Assembly (NCBI RefSeq): GCF_018904615.1
Contig: NZ_JADCNH010000001.1
Span: 186,001-250,000, forward strand
Origin: Verticiella alkaliphila
Lineage (GTDB): Bacteria > Pseudomonadota > Gammaproteobacteria > Burkholderiales > Burkholderiaceae_B
DNA: 64,000 bases
Reading direction: 5' to 3'
How positions within the stretch are numbered: the stretch's first letter is position 1; every line of letters starts with the position of its first letter. A program made the position numbers and the translations under genes. The notes beneath the pieces were generated by a model. The model was not told where the DNA came from. It searched no databases and saw only the letters and a list, made by a program, of their open reading frames with translations. Below, in pieces: positions 23,984-33,695 of this stretch.

Positions 23984-24013
23984 AAAAAAAAACTGCCACA
24001 CGAGGTGGCAGTT
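23984..24013 (-). terminator. Intrinsic terminator downstream of tRNA-Met
   Basis: On the minus strand a 9-bp stem AACTGCCAC / GTGGCAGTT with loop CTCGT is followed directly by nine T residues. It lies 118 bases beyond the 3' end of tRNA-Met and a few bases before the HAD gene. Confidence 0.85.
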
Positions 24014-24131
24014 CGACAGGTACTGAAAGGGTGCCGTTCGATCGCGGCACGAGCATGCGTTGAAACCTTGAAACAATCCTCTGAGGAGGCGGGCTTGCCG
24101 CCGCGTCAACGCTCACGCATACTGCAAAAAC

Positions 24132-24208
<77 letters not shown>

Positions 24209-24220
24209 GCGAAGAACGTA

Positions 24221-24250
24221 ACTATAGCGCAATTCGAAGAAGGTGTGCAA
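24221..24250 (-). promoter_or_regulatory. Putative promoter of tRNA-Met
   Basis: On the minus strand, TATAGT (24221-24226) lies 12 bases before the tRNA 5' end, with TTGCAC (24245-24250) 18 bases further upstream as a partial -35 match. Confidence 0.45.
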
Positions 24251-24379
24251 GTGTTTTTCGTCGTTCTTTTTCGCAGGGGATTCTCCCGGCTTGACGCACG
24301 ATCGCATCTTTCGGATGATTTCCCCACGCGAGCACGCCGACGTGCAGCGCTCGCTTCACCAAGCCCAAAGGCACGCTAA

Positions 24380-24634
24380 ATGGCTGATGTATCCCCTGTT
24401 TCGCCCGCCGATCCCGGCGGCGCGCCGAAAGCCACCGGCACCGTCAAGTGGTTCAATGATGCAAAAGGATTTGGCTTCATCACGCCGGACGACGGCGGCG
24501 AAGATCTCTTTGCACACTTCTCCTCGATCCAGATGACCGGCTTCAAGACCTTGAAAGAAGGTCAGCGGGTTTCCTACGAGGTGATCCAGGGACCGAAAGG
24601 CAAGCAGGCACTGAACATCACGAACGCCGCATGA
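24380..24634 (+). CDS. Cold-shock-domain protein (Csp family)
   Basis: 84 residues. The cold-shock domain starts at about residue 17: [20 protein letters not shown] contains RNP1 (KGFGFI), then [10 protein letters not shown] is RNP2. The domain ends in [11 protein letters not shown]. The first 16 residues, rich in Pro and Ala, extend beyond the usual 67-70 residue Csp. It binds single-stranded RNA/DNA and prevents secondary structure. The stop overlaps the start of the DUF192 gene (ATGA). Confidence 0.94.
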   Translation: MADVSPVSPADPGGAPKATGTVKWFNDAKGFGFITPDDGGEDLFAHFSSIQMTGFKTLKEGQRVSYEVIQGPKGKQALNITNAA

Positions 24635-25080
24635 CGCCCCGGGGTTGGATTACCCGGGTCGCCGCCGCTGTCCTGTGTGGGTTCTCCGGTGTGTCGCTCG
24701 CAGGCGACGCACCGTTGCCGACGCTCGATCTGTCAGTCGGCATGTATCGTGTGCAGGCCGAGGTGGCGCATACGCCGGAGACGCTTCAGCGCGGGCTCAT
24801 GTTCCGCACTGAGCTCGGGCAGCAGCAGGGCATGCTGTTTCTCTTCGGCTCGCACGGCACGCAGTGCATGTGGATGCGCAACACGCTCATTCCCTTGGCT
24901 GTGGCGTTCCTGCGCGATGACGGCACGATCGTGAACATCGCCGAGATGCAGCCCAAGACCGAGGACAGTCATTGCTCGTCCGAGCCCGTGGCCGCCGCGC
25001 TCGAGATGAACGCAGGGTGGTTTGCGCAGCGGGGCATCAAGCCCGGCACGCGCATCCACGGCATGCCCACGCGCTACTGA
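24631..25080 (+). CDS. DUF192 family protein, exported
   Basis: 149 residues. An N-terminal signal-like segment ([19 protein letters not shown]) is followed by the DUF192 core: [59 protein letters not shown] and [20 protein letters not shown]. The family is found in the periplasm or cytoplasm with no settled function. It is coupled to the csp gene and its 3' end overlaps the convergent xseA by 7 bases. Confidence 0.9.
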   Translation: MTPRGWITRVAAAVLCGFSGVSLAGDAPLPTLDLSVGMYRVQAEVAHTPETLQRGLMFRTELGQQQGMLFLFGSHGTQCMWMRNTLIPLAVAFLRDDGTIVNIAEMQPKTEDSHCSSEPVAAALEMNAGWFAQRGIKPGTRIHGMPTRY

Positions 25081-26441
25081 GCGCTGCCGGCGGCGTCTGA
25101 CGTGCGCTCGACGCGCACGTCAGCGTTGCCCTGCGCGAAGCTGACGGACAACCCCTGCCCCGCACGCAGCGCACTGGCATCGCGAATGATGCGACCCTCT
25201 TCGTCGCGTGCGATGGCGTAGCCGCGCGCGAGTGTCTCCTGTGGCCCCAATACCCGCAGATGCGCGCCCGCCGATTTCACCCGCTGGGCGAGTCGCTCCA
25301 GGCGGCGCCCCTGCGCCTGGCCCAGCGCCGTCGCCAGCCCTGCCACGCGCGCCTGCTGCCATTGCACCGTCTGCGCAGGCGAGACGATCCGGTCCGCCAA
25401 GCGCGCCACGCGCTGGTGTGCGCGCTCGAGCCGAAGCGCCTGCGCGCGCTGCAGCGCGGCCTGCAGGGCGGTCAGCCGATCCTGCTGGCGTGTGAGGCGT
25501 TGCGCAGGAGACACCAGCCTGGCTGCTGAACGATCCAGCCGCTGTGCGAGCTGCTCCAGACGCCGGCTCTGCGCGCGCCGCAAGCCTTGGGCGAGATGCA
25601 TCACAGACTGCAGCAGCTGCTCGCGCGGCGTGCCGGCAAGTTCGGCAGCGGCCGTGGGCGTGGGCGCCCGGACGTCCGCCACGAAGTCCGCAATGGTGAA
25701 GTCCGACTCGTGGCCGACCCCGCAGATCACCGGCAACGCGCTGGCTGCCACCGCGCGGGCGACGCGCTCATCGTTAAACGCCCAGAGATCCTCGATGCTG
25801 CCGCCACCGCGCACGAGCAGCAGCGTATCGACGTCGGCCCGCCGGTTGGCCGTCTCGATGGCCCGCACGATCGCAGGCGGCGCATCAGCGCCTTGCACGG
25901 GGGTTGGGTACACATGCACGTGCACGTGCGGCAGGCGCCGCGCCAGCGCCGTCAGCACGTCACGCAGCGCCGCAGCGTGCAGCGAGGTGACAACCCCGAG
26001 GGCACGCGGCAACTCGACCGGCGCGCGCTTGCGCTCAGGGCTCAGCAGGCCTTCGGCCTCCAGCTTTTCCTTCAAGCGGAGGAAGGCTTCGAAGAGGTCG
26101 CCCTGCCCCGCTCGGCGCATGGCCTGCACCTGCAACTGGTAATCGCCGCGTGCCTCGTACAACGAGACCTTGGCGCGCACTTCCACGCGATCGCCCGCGC
26201 GCGGCACGAAGCCCACCTGGGTCGCCTTCATGCGGAACATCACGGCACGCACACTGGCGCCGGCATCCTTGAGCGTGAAGTACCAGTGACCCGAGGCGGC
26301 GCTCAGGAAATTGGACACCTCGCCGCGCACCCAGACCGGTGGCACCGCCTGCTCCAGCATCCCAGCCACGGCGCGATTGAGTTGCGTGACCGTGAGAGGG
26401 GCATCGTTTGGCGCCGAGCCGAGCGCAGAGCCCGCGTTCAT
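25074..26441 (-). CDS. xseA: Exodeoxyribonuclease VII large subunit
   Basis: 455 residues. An N-terminal OB-fold (VWVRGEVSNFLSAASGHWYF and the following TLKDAGASVRAVMFR) precedes the catalytic core with LGVVTSLHAAALRDVLTALA and LLVRGGGSIEDLWAFNDERV, then a long coiled-coil region with repeated Arg/Leu segments. One oddity is LGVVTSLHAAAL, where the family usually has TSPTGAA. XseA with XseB degrades single-stranded DNA. No xseB is adjacent. Confidence 0.94.
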   Translation of the reverse strand: MNAGSALGSAPNDAPLTVTQLNRAVAGMLEQAVPPVWVRGEVSNFLSAASGHWYFTLKDAGASVRAVMFRMKATQVGFVPRAGDRVEVRAKVSLYEARGDYQLQVQAMRRAGQGDLFEAFLRLKEKLEAEGLLSPERKRAPVELPRALGVVTSLHAAALRDVLTALARRLPHVHVHVYPTPVQGADAPPAIVRAIETANRRADVDTLLLVRGGGSIEDLWAFNDERVARAVAASALPVICGVGHESDFTIADFVADVRAPTPTAAAELAGTPREQLLQSVMHLAQGLRRAQSRRLEQLAQRLDRSAARLVSPAQRLTRQQDRLTALQAALQRAQALRLERAHQRVARLADRIVSPAQTVQWQQARVAGLATALGQAQGRRLERLAQRVKSAGAHLRVLGPQETLARGYAIARDEEGRIIRDASALRAGQGLSVSFAQGNADVRVERTSDAAGSAQ

Positions 26442-26731
26442 CGGCCTCTCCCGGCAAAAAGCTTTCCACAGCCAACGGGGATGCGCCTGTCAAGGATTTT
26501 GTCTGTCATCAAAGCGTCACGGTTGTTCAAGGTATTGATTTATATGGGAATATCGCGTCAGCACTCGCTGCCCGCGATTCCAGCACGGCCCGCAGGCCAC
26601 GCATTCACGCCATTTCCAGGGCGTTTCCCACAAAGATATCCACAACTCCTGTGGATAGTCTGCGGTCATCGCGCTGTTCGCCGCTGCACGGATCCCGCTA
26701 CACTGCCCGCGTTACGCTGCCGGGATCCCTC
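26442..26731. other. Divergent intergenic region xseA-exbB
   Basis: 290 bases without a gene. It is AT-richer than its surroundings (around TTGATTTATATGGGAATAT at 26535-26553) and should hold both promoters. It contains two DnaA-box-like sequences in inverted orientation at 26636-26658, listed separately. Confidence 0.5.
26636..26658. promoter_or_regulatory. Inverted pair of DnaA-box-like 9-mers
   Basis: ATATCCACA (26636-26644) and, on the other strand, CTATCCACA (26650-26658). Each differs from the DnaA consensus TTATCCACA at one position. They form an inverted repeat with a 5-base centre, 74 bases before the exbB ATG. There is no AT-rich unwinding element or dnaA/dnaN context, so an operator or a chance hairpin is more likely than an origin. 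Confidence 0.35.
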
Positions 26732-27340
26732 ATGCTGTCCATCATCCGCGACGCTGGCTGGCCCATCTGGCCCCTGCTGGCGACTTCTGTCGTTGCCCTG
26801 GCCCTGATCATCGAGCGCCTGCTCGCGCTGCGCGCGGATCGCGTCGTCCCGTCTGGCCAGCTCGCCCAGGCGGCCACACTCGCGGCACGTCCGAACGTCC
26901 CCGCCGATGCGCTGGCTGATCTCGCCGCCCGCTCCGCCGTGGGGCAGATCCTCGCCAGTGGCCTCAAGGCACGGCATCTGTCGCGCGAGCGCGTTCGTGA
27001 AGCCATGGAGGATACAGGGCGCCAGGTCACGCACGAGCTCGAGCGCTACCTCAGTGCCCTGGGGACGATCGCAGCCGTCGCACCGTTGATGGGCCTCTTC
27101 GGCACGGTGATCGGGATGATCGAGATCTTCAGCGGCTGGTCACCCACGGGCGGTGATCCTGCTCAGCTGGCCCGCGGCATCTCGATCGCACTGTACAACA
27201 CCGCGTTCGGCATCTTCGTTGCCATCCCTGCTCTCATCTGCCAACGCTGGTTCCGCGCCCGCGTCGCTGGCTACGTCGTTGCCATGGAGCAGGCCGCCTC
27301 GCGCCTGCTCGATACGCTGCGGCCGGAGTCCAGCCGATGA
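26732..27340 (+). CDS. exbB: MotA/TolQ/ExbB proton channel family protein
   Basis: 202 residues from the ATG at 26732. Three membrane segments are visible: PIWPLLATSVVALALIIERL, the LSALGTIAAVAPLMGLFGTV segment and ISIALYNTAFGIFVAIPAL. The conserved AAVAPLMGLFGTVIGMI and ALYNTAFG regions define the family. With the ExbD protein encoded 4 bases into its end, it forms a proton-driven inner-membrane motor that energises TonB or a TolA-like partner. No tonB is nearby, so TolQ-like function is an alternative. Confidence 0.92.
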   Translation: MLSIIRDAGWPIWPLLATSVVALALIIERLLALRADRVVPSGQLAQAATLAARPNVPADALADLAARSAVGQILASGLKARHLSRERVREAMEDTGRQVTHELERYLSALGTIAAVAPLMGLFGTVIGMIEIFSGWSPTGGDPAQLARGISIALYNTAFGIFVAIPALICQRWFRARVAGYVVAMEQAASRLLDTLRPESSR

Positions 27341-27762
27341 GATTCCGGCGCGCCCAGCCACCCGAGGAAGCGGAGATCAACCTCATCCCGTTGATCGACG
27401 TGCTGCTGGTGCTGCTGATCTTTCTGACGGCCACCACCACGTTCGCCCGCTTCGGCACGCTCGGCGTCGCGCTGCCCGCCGCCGGGGAGACCCAGATGGA
27501 GGCAGGCGCGCCTCTGCATCTGGAGGTGTCTGCGGACGGGCGCGTCGCGCTCGAAGGCCAGACGCTCGCCAGCGAACCCGGCAGCCTGGCGGCGGCGCTG
27601 CGCGCGGCGGCCCAAGGCCGCGAATCACCGCTGCTCGTGATCTACGCGGATGCCCAGGCGAGCCATCAGTCCGTGGTGGACGTCATGCAAGCCGCTCGCG
27701 CCGCGGGCATCGGCCGCCTGAGCTTCGGTGCCCAGGACGCGCAGCGTCCCGCGGGGCCATGA
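27337..27762 (+). CDS. exbD: Biopolymer transporter ExbD/TolR family protein
   Basis: 141 residues with one N-terminal membrane segment: INLIPLIDVLLVLLIFLTAT carries the critical membrane Asp. The remainder is a periplasmic domain with LVIYADAQASHQSVVDVMQA. The start overlaps exbB by 4 bases and the end overlaps lpxK by 4 bases, so the three genes are coupled. Confidence 0.92.
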   Translation: MRFRRAQPPEEAEINLIPLIDVLLVLLIFLTATTTFARFGTLGVALPAAGETQMEAGAPLHLEVSADGRVALEGQTLASEPGSLAAALRAAAQGRESPLLVIYADAQASHQSVVDVMQAARAAGIGRLSFGAQDAQRPAGP

Positions 27763-28862
27763 CGACGCCCGCGTCACGGCCTGATGCGGCGACACCCTGG
27801 CGCGCGCGCCTCGCCGGCCACCTGCAGACCGCCTGGCAGCACGACGGCCTCCTCGCGCGCGTGCTTGCGCCACTGGGCTGGATGGCGCAACGCGTGTCTG
27901 ACCGACGCCGCGAGCGTTATGCGCGCGAGCCGCAGCTCGCCTGGCGCGCACCCGTCCCGGTCCTCGTGATCGGCAACCTGCTCGTGGGAGGTACCGGCAA
28001 GACCCCGTTGCTCGTCGCCACCGTCCAGGCCTTGCAGGCCCGCGGCTGGCACCCCGGGGTGGTGAGCCGTGGGTACGGCGTGACGGTGGGGGCCGTACCT
28101 CGCGTGGGGCTGGGCACGCCAGCCGCAGCTGAGATCGGCGACGAACCTGCGCTCATCGCGGCCGCCACGGGCGTACCGGTGGCTGTGCATCCGGATCGGC
28201 CCGCTGCCGCTCGTGCCCTGCTCGCCGCCCACCCTGCCGTGGACGTCATCGTGTCGGACGATGGCCTGCAACACCGGGCGCTTGGCCGGGACGTCGAGCT
28301 GCTCGTGGAGGATGAGCGCGGCGTGGGCAATGGCCGCGTGCTTCCGGCCGGGCCTTTGCGTGAAGCCGTCCACGTGCGCGACAGTGTCGACGCCATCGTC
28401 TGCAATGGCGATCCCGCCAAAGCCCCCGCGGCACGCACGCGTCTCGTCGGCATGCACGTCACCTCCACGGGGGCACGCCACCTGGCGAGTGGAGCGCAGC
28501 TTTCACTGCCGGCGCTGGCGCAGGCCCATGCACCCGTTGCCGCCGTCGCCGGCATCGGCCGGCCTGAGCGATTCTTCGCCGCCCTGCGCGCCGCGGGCGT
28601 TCCGCTTGCCCAGACCCGCGCCCTTCCCGACCACGCAGACTTCTCCCACCTCGACTTCGACGACCTTGCGGCGCAGGCCATTCTGCTCACCGAGAAAGAC
28701 GCCGTAAAATGCGCGCATCTGCCGGATCGGCGGTTGTGGGCGGTGAGCGCCAGCATCGCGTTGTCCGATCCGCACTTTTTCGATTGGCTGCACCAGCGTC
28801 TGACCGCGTGCCGCCCGTCACTCAGCCCGGACCTTCCCCCGCATGGACACTCGACTGCTTGA
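27759..28862 (+). CDS. lpxK: Tetraacyldisaccharide 4'-kinase (lipid A)
   Basis: 367 residues from the ATG at 27759. The P-loop is [18 protein letters not shown], followed by [29 protein letters not shown] and [14 protein letters not shown]. It phosphorylates the 4' position of the lipid A precursor at the inner membrane. It lies in an exbB-exbD-lpxK-Trm112-kdsB run, linking lipid A and Kdo activation. The end overlaps the Trm112 gene by 20 bases. Confidence 0.96.
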   Translation: MTTPASRPDAATPWRARLAGHLQTAWQHDGLLARVLAPLGWMAQRVSDRRRERYAREPQLAWRAPVPVLVIGNLLVGGTGKTPLLVATVQALQARGWHPGVVSRGYGVTVGAVPRVGLGTPAAAEIGDEPALIAAATGVPVAVHPDRPAAARALLAAHPAVDVIVSDDGLQHRALGRDVELLVEDERGVGNGRVLPAGPLREAVHVRDSVDAIVCNGDPAKAPAARTRLVGMHVTSTGARHLASGAQLSLPALAQAHAPVAAVAGIGRPERFFAALRAAGVPLAQTRALPDHADFSHLDFDDLAAQAILLTEKDAVKCAHLPDRRLWAVSASIALSDPHFFDWLHQRLTACRPSLSPDLPPHGHSTA

Positions 28863-29043
28863 TATCCTGGTCTGCCCGATCTGCAAGGGCCCGCTGCGCC
28901 GCGACGCCGCGCGCAACGAACTGGTCTGCAAGGCCGACCGGCTGGCATTCCCGATCCAGGACGGCGTGCCGATGATGCTCGTGTCCGCGGCGCGCGAACT
29001 GCCTGCCACCGACGCCTCACCCGCGCCCGTCACGCTGCCCTGA
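28843..29043 (+). CDS. Trm112-family small protein
   Basis: 66 residues. [20 protein letters not shown] has the CPxC pair, then [20 protein letters not shown], the conserved Trm112/YcaR ending. It is a small protein often found between lpxK and kdsB in proteobacteria. In other organisms Trm112 proteins activate methyltransferases; a bacterial role is not settled. Confidence 0.9.
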   Translation: MDTRLLDILVCPICKGPLRRDAARNELVCKADRLAFPIQDGVPMMLVSAARELPATDASPAPVTLP

Positions 29044-29045
29044 CC

Positions 29046-29818
29046 ATGGCCGACTGGATCGCCATGGTGCCCGCCCGGGCCGCGTCCACCCGCCTGCCCG
29101 GCAAGGCCTTGCTCGACGTGGGCGGCCTGCCGATGGTGGTGCGCACCGCACGCCAGGCCGCGGCCAGCGGCGCCCAGCGAGTGGTGGTGGCCACGGACGA
29201 CGCGCAAATCGCGGATGTCGTGCGCGCGCATGGCATCGAGGTGGTGATGACCTCGCCCACGCATCCGACCGGGACCGATCGGCTCGCCGAGGCCTGTCGT
29301 CTGCTCGACCTTCCGGACGACGCCATCGTGGTCAACGTCCAGGGCGACGAGCCGCTGATCGACCCGGCGCTCGTGGCGACCGTGGCGGATGCGCTGGCCG
29401 ACGACGCCGACGCGGCGATCGCCACGGCCGCGCATGCGGTGAACAGCGCGGACGAGCTCTTCGATCCGAATGCCGTGAAGGTGGTGTGCGATGCCCGCGG
29501 CGCGCGCTGTACTTCTCCCGCGCCCCCCTGCCGTGGGCGCGCGACGCCCTCGCTGGCGGCCAGCGCGTGCTGGCGCCCGGCGTGCCCGCGCTGCGCCACA
29601 TCGGCCTGTATGCGTATCGCGTCGCGTTCCTGCGGCGCTTTCCCACGTTGCCCCAGGGCGTGCTGGAGCAAGTCGAAGCGCTGGAGCAATTGCGCGCCCT
29701 CGAACACGGCCATGCCATCCGGGTGCACGTCACGCACGGTGCGCCCCCCGGCGGCGTGGACACGGCGGAGGATCTGGCGCGCGTGCGGGCCGCACTCGCG
29801 GCTGCGCCACCAGGTTGA
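29046..29818 (+). CDS. kdsB: 3-deoxy-manno-octulosonate cytidylyltransferase; frame interrupted by one missing base
   Basis: The first 150 residues are a clear KdsB ([20 protein letters not shown], then [17 protein letters not shown]). After VKVVCDARG the read frame leaves the family, while the next frame continues with [15 protein letters not shown] and then [20 protein letters not shown] to a stop at 29818. Inserting one C around 29498-29503 (GCGGC-GCGCGC) joins both parts into 257 residues, the normal length. KdsB makes CMP-Kdo for LPS and is normally essential, so a sequencing or assembly deletion is more likely than a true pseudogene. Confidence 0.93.
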
Positions 29819-29820
29819 CT

Positions 29821-29860
29821 GGGGAAAGCCCCATTGACCGGGGATATATCCCTATGTAAT
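29821..29860 (+). promoter_or_regulatory. Putative adk promoter with palindromic spacer
   Basis: TTGACC (29834-29839) and TGTAAT (29855-29860) resemble -35 and -10 boxes but are only 15 bases apart. Between them lies the perfect 12-base palindrome GGGATATATCCC (29841-29852), and just upstream is the inverted repeat GGGG-AAAG-CCCC (29821-29832). The palindrome could be an operator, or the short spacing could mean this is not the real promoter. Confidence 0.4.
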
Positions 29861-29866
29861 TCTTAA

Positions 29867-30604
<738 letters not shown>

Positions 30605-30630
30605 TCTCTCCCGCGACAAGGAAAGCCATC

Positions 30631-31389
30631 GTGGAAATCGCCAACAAAGTCTTCATCGTCACCGGCGGCGCGTCCGGCCTGGGTGCCGGTACGGTCCGCA
30701 TGCTCGCGGCCAACGGCGCCAAGGTCGTCATCGCCGATCTTCAGGAAGAAGCCGGCGCCAAGCTCGCTGACGAGCTCGGCCAGACCTTCGTGCGTTGCGA
30801 CGTGACCTCCGAGGAAGACGGCCAGGCCGTGGTGGCCCGCGCCCGTGAACTCGGCCCGCTCTTTGGCCTGGTCAACTGCGCCGGCATCGCCCCCGCGGCC
30901 CGCACAGTCAACAAGAGCGGTGCGCACCCGCTGCACCTCTTTCAGAAGACCATCGCCGTCAACCTCGTCGGCAGCTTCAACATGATCCGCCTGGCCGCCG
31001 AGGCCATGAGCGAGAACACGCCCGAAGCCACCGGCGAGCGCGGCGTGCTGATCAACACCGCGTCCGTGGCTGCCTATGACGGCCAGATCGGCCAGGCGGC
31101 CTATTCCGCCTCCAAGGGCGGCATCGTGGGCATGACCCTGCCGATCGCACGCGACCTGGCGAAGGTGGGCATTCGCTGCGTGACCATCGCCCCCGGCATC
31201 TTCGGCACGCCGATGATGTTCGGCATGCCGCAGGAAGTGCAGGATTCGCTCGCCGCGAGCGTGCCCTTCCCCTCGCGCCTGGGCACGCCGCAGGATTACG
31301 CCAAGCTCGCCCAGCACATCATCACCAATGAGATGCTGAACGGCGAGACCATCCGTCTGGATGGCGCGATCCGTCTGGCGCCGAAGTAA
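30631..31389 (+). CDS. Short-chain dehydrogenase, 3-hydroxyacyl-CoA dehydrogenase type
   Basis: 252 residues from a GTG at 30631 behind AAGGAAAG. The NAD-binding [11 protein letters not shown] lies at the N-terminus, followed by [22 protein letters not shown] and the catalytic YSASKGG. The C-terminal [20 protein letters not shown] and [14 protein letters not shown] match the HSD10-like type II 3-hydroxyacyl-CoA dehydrogenases used in fatty or branched-chain acid oxidation. The substrate is inferred from family resemblance only. Confidence 0.9.
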   Translation: MEIANKVFIVTGGASGLGAGTVRMLAANGAKVVIADLQEEAGAKLADELGQTFVRCDVTSEEDGQAVVARARELGPLFGLVNCAGIAPAARTVNKSGAHPLHLFQKTIAVNLVGSFNMIRLAAEAMSENTPEATGERGVLINTASVAAYDGQIGQAAYSASKGGIVGMTLPIARDLAKVGIRCVTIAPGIFGTPMMFGMPQEVQDSLAASVPFPSRLGTPQDYAKLAQHIITNEMLNGETIRLDGAIRLAPK

Positions 31390-31448
31390 ACTGCGCGAGC
31401 GCGTGGCGGGCCGCCGGCCCGTCGCGTCCGTCGCCATTGCTGTGCCGT

Positions 31449-31477
31449 GGCCCGCCGTTCGCGGGCCGCGTCTTTTT
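31449..31477 (+). terminator. Possible terminator between the SDR gene and murJ
   Basis: Stem GGCCCGC / GCGGGCC with a 5-base loop is followed by GCGTCTTTTT. It ends 15 bases before the murJ ATG, so it may instead be a leader structure of murJ. Confidence 0.4.
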
Positions 31478-31491
31478 CAAGAAGCCTTCCC

Positions 31492-33045
31492 ATGGGTCTG
31501 CTGCGCTCGACCGCCACCATCAGCGGGCTCACGCTGTTCTCTCGCATCACCGGCCTGGTCCGCGACGTCCTGATCGCGCGCGCCTTCGGTGCCGGCCCGC
31601 TCACCGACGCGTTCTGGGTGGCATTCCGCATCCCCAATCTGCTGCGCCGGCTCTTTGCCGAGGGCGCGTTCTCGCAGGCCTTCGTACCCATCCTCGGTGC
31701 TGCGCGCGAGCAGCAGAGCGAGGATGCCGTGCGCCAGCTCCTGGACAGGGTCGCCGTCCTGCTCACCGTGGCCTTGATGGTGGTCAGCGCGATTGGCGTC
31801 ATCGCCGCCCCCTGGATCGTGACCGCCATGGCCACCGGCATGCGGCACGAGGCTCGCGCCGAAGAGTTCGTCTCGGCGGTGTGGATGACGCGGGCGATGT
31901 TTCCCTACATCCTCTGCATGTCGCTCGTGGCCTTTGCCTCGGGCGTGCTCAACACGTGGCGGCGGTTTGCCGTGCCGGCGTTCACCCCGGTGCTGCTCAA
32001 CCTGGCCATGATCGCGGCGAGCCTGTGGCTCGTGGACCGTTTCGATCCGCCCATCCACGCGCTGGCCATCGGCGTCATGGCGGGCGGGGTCGCCCAGCTC
32101 GCGGTGCAGTGGATCGCCCTCGCCCGCCTGGGGCTTGCGCCACGGCTGCGCACGCGCGTGGGCGACGCCTGGCGCGACGAGACCGTGCGCCGCGTGCTGC
32201 GCCAGATGCTGCCGGCCACGATCGGCGTGTCCGTGGCCCAGATCTCCATCATCATCAACACCAACATCGCCACCTGGCTCACGCCGGGCAGCGTGACCTG
32301 GCTGTCCTTCGCCGACCGGCTGATGGAATTCCCGACCGCGCTGCTGGGCGTGGCACTGGGTACAGTGCTGCTGCCCAGCCTGTCACGCGCGCACGGCGCC
32401 GGCGACACCAAGGCCTACGGCGCCCTGCTGGACTGGGGGCTGCGTCTCATGCTGCTCGCGGGCATCCCGGCCGCCGTTGGCCTTGCCCTGCTGGCCGACG
32501 GCCTCGTCGCGACCCTCTTTCATTATGGTGCGTTCGACCAGCGCGACGCGATGCAGACCACCACCGCGGTCGTGGCCTATGCGGTCGGGCTGACCGGCCT
32601 GCTCGCCGTGAAGATCCTGGCCCCCGGCTTCTACGCCCGTCAGGACATCCGCACGCCCGTGCGCATCGCGATCGCCGTGCTCGTCGTCACCCAGATCCTG
32701 AACGCGATCTTCGTGCCCTTCCTGGGCCATGCAGGCCTCGCCCTGTCCATCGGGCTGGGCGCCTGCGCCAACGCGCTCGCGCTCTTCGTCGGCCTGCTGC
32801 GTCGCGGCATCTACCGGCCGGCCGCGGGCTGGGGCAAGTTCCTGCTGCGCCTGGTCTTGGCTGTGCTCGCGATGGCCGCATTCCTCATCCTGGCCAACGC
32901 CCGACTGGATTGGTACGCACTGCAGGCCACGCCGATGGTGCGCATCGGCTGGCTGCTGGGCCTCGTGGCCGCCGGGGGCGCGATCTACGGCGCGGTGCTG
33001 CTGCTGGCGGGCATGCGGCCCCGCGACCTGCGCCGAGCACGCTGA
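31492..33045 (+). CDS. murJ: Lipid II flippase MurJ
   Basis: 517 residues from the ATG at 31492 with about 14 membrane segments. MviN hallmarks are TLFSRITGLVRDVLIARAFG, TDAFWVAFRIPNLLRRLFAE and the following GAFSQAFVPIL, then PGSVTWLSFADRLMEFPTAL and LAPGFYARQDIRTPVRIA. It flips the peptidoglycan precursor lipid II to the periplasm. The upstream open extension is not part of the gene. It is convergent with the DUF2244 gene. Confidence 0.96.
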   Translation: MGLLRSTATISGLTLFSRITGLVRDVLIARAFGAGPLTDAFWVAFRIPNLLRRLFAEGAFSQAFVPILGAAREQQSEDAVRQLLDRVAVLLTVALMVVSAIGVIAAPWIVTAMATGMRHEARAEEFVSAVWMTRAMFPYILCMSLVAFASGVLNTWRRFAVPAFTPVLLNLAMIAASLWLVDRFDPPIHALAIGVMAGGVAQLAVQWIALARLGLAPRLRTRVGDAWRDETVRRVLRQMLPATIGVSVAQISIIINTNIATWLTPGSVTWLSFADRLMEFPTALLGVALGTVLLPSLSRAHGAGDTKAYGALLDWGLRLMLLAGIPAAVGLALLADGLVATLFHYGAFDQRDAMQTTTAVVAYAVGLTGLLAVKILAPGFYARQDIRTPVRIAIAVLVVTQILNAIFVPFLGHAGLALSIGLGACANALALFVGLLRRGIYRPAAGWGKFLLRLVLAVLAMAAFLILANARLDWYALQATPMVRIGWLLGLVAAGGAIYGAVLLLAGMRPRDLRRAR

Positions 33046-33058
33046 GCCAGCGCCCCGC

Positions 33059-33550
33059 TCAGCGCGCGCGCAGCGCGCTTCGCAGCTCCTGGGCGAAACG
33101 TCGACGCCGGCCGGGCGTGAGGAAGGTGCCCACCGCCACCTCGCGCCGCCCCTCGCAGAGCCACAGCACGTCCGCGCGCCGGCCGCGCCAATCCAGGCGT
33201 ACCCAATCGGCGTTGAAACGGTGGTGTGTGGTGTGATGACCGCGGACCACGGCGACATGCACGGTGTCCCCCTCCAGGAACACGCATTCGCGATCGAGTG
33301 CGTGTCGGCCATAGAAGAGCAAGGCAACGGCGAGCGCGGCGTTCTCCAAGAGCGCGAAAGGCCAGACCATCCACGCACCGCGCCAGGCAAACACGCTGGC
33401 GAAGGCGAAGGACAAGGCCGTGAGCGTCCCGTAGAAGATCAGCACCTGACGCGGGGTGAACGAGCAGTTCTTGCGCAGCAGCCAGCGCTGGCCGTCGCCC
33501 TCGGTGGGCGGCGCGAGCGCGGCCTCCTCCGGGGACATGACGACAGACAT
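33059..33550 (-). CDS. DUF2244-domain membrane protein
   Basis: 163 residues from the ATG at 33550, preceded by TGGAGCC. Two membrane segments lie at about 40-90 (VLIFYGTLTALSFAFASVFA, then PFALLENAALAVALLFYG), followed by a soluble domain with HTTHHRFNADWVRLDW and a C-terminal RRFAQELRSALRAR. DUF2244 proteins are small membrane proteins of unknown role, often near cytochrome oxidase genes, though not here. Confidence 0.88.
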   Translation of the reverse strand: MSVVMSPEEAALAPPTEGDGQRWLLRKNCSFTPRQVLIFYGTLTALSFAFASVFAWRGAWMVWPFALLENAALAVALLFYGRHALDRECVFLEGDTVHVAVVRGHHTTHHRFNADWVRLDWRGRRADVLWLCEGRREVAVGTFLTPGRRRRFAQELRSALRAR

Positions 33551-33695
33551 GGCGGCTCCAGGATGCCGGCGACAAGGCGGGGCAGCCCGAGGTGGGCGAC
33601 GCGGCCAAGGCCTGTCCCATGATAAGACAAAGCCTGGCGACCGGGTCAAGGCGCGGTGACGTTATCCGCTGCGGCCGTGATGGCCGCGTACAGCG

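Noticed and set aside
26636-26658. Chromosomal origin of replication
   Set aside because: There are only two imperfect DnaA-like boxes, with no AT-rich unwinding region and no dnaA, dnaN or gyrB nearby.
29046-29818. kdsB as a true pseudogene
   Set aside because: One base restores the whole protein, both halves are well conserved, and LPS genes nearby are intact.
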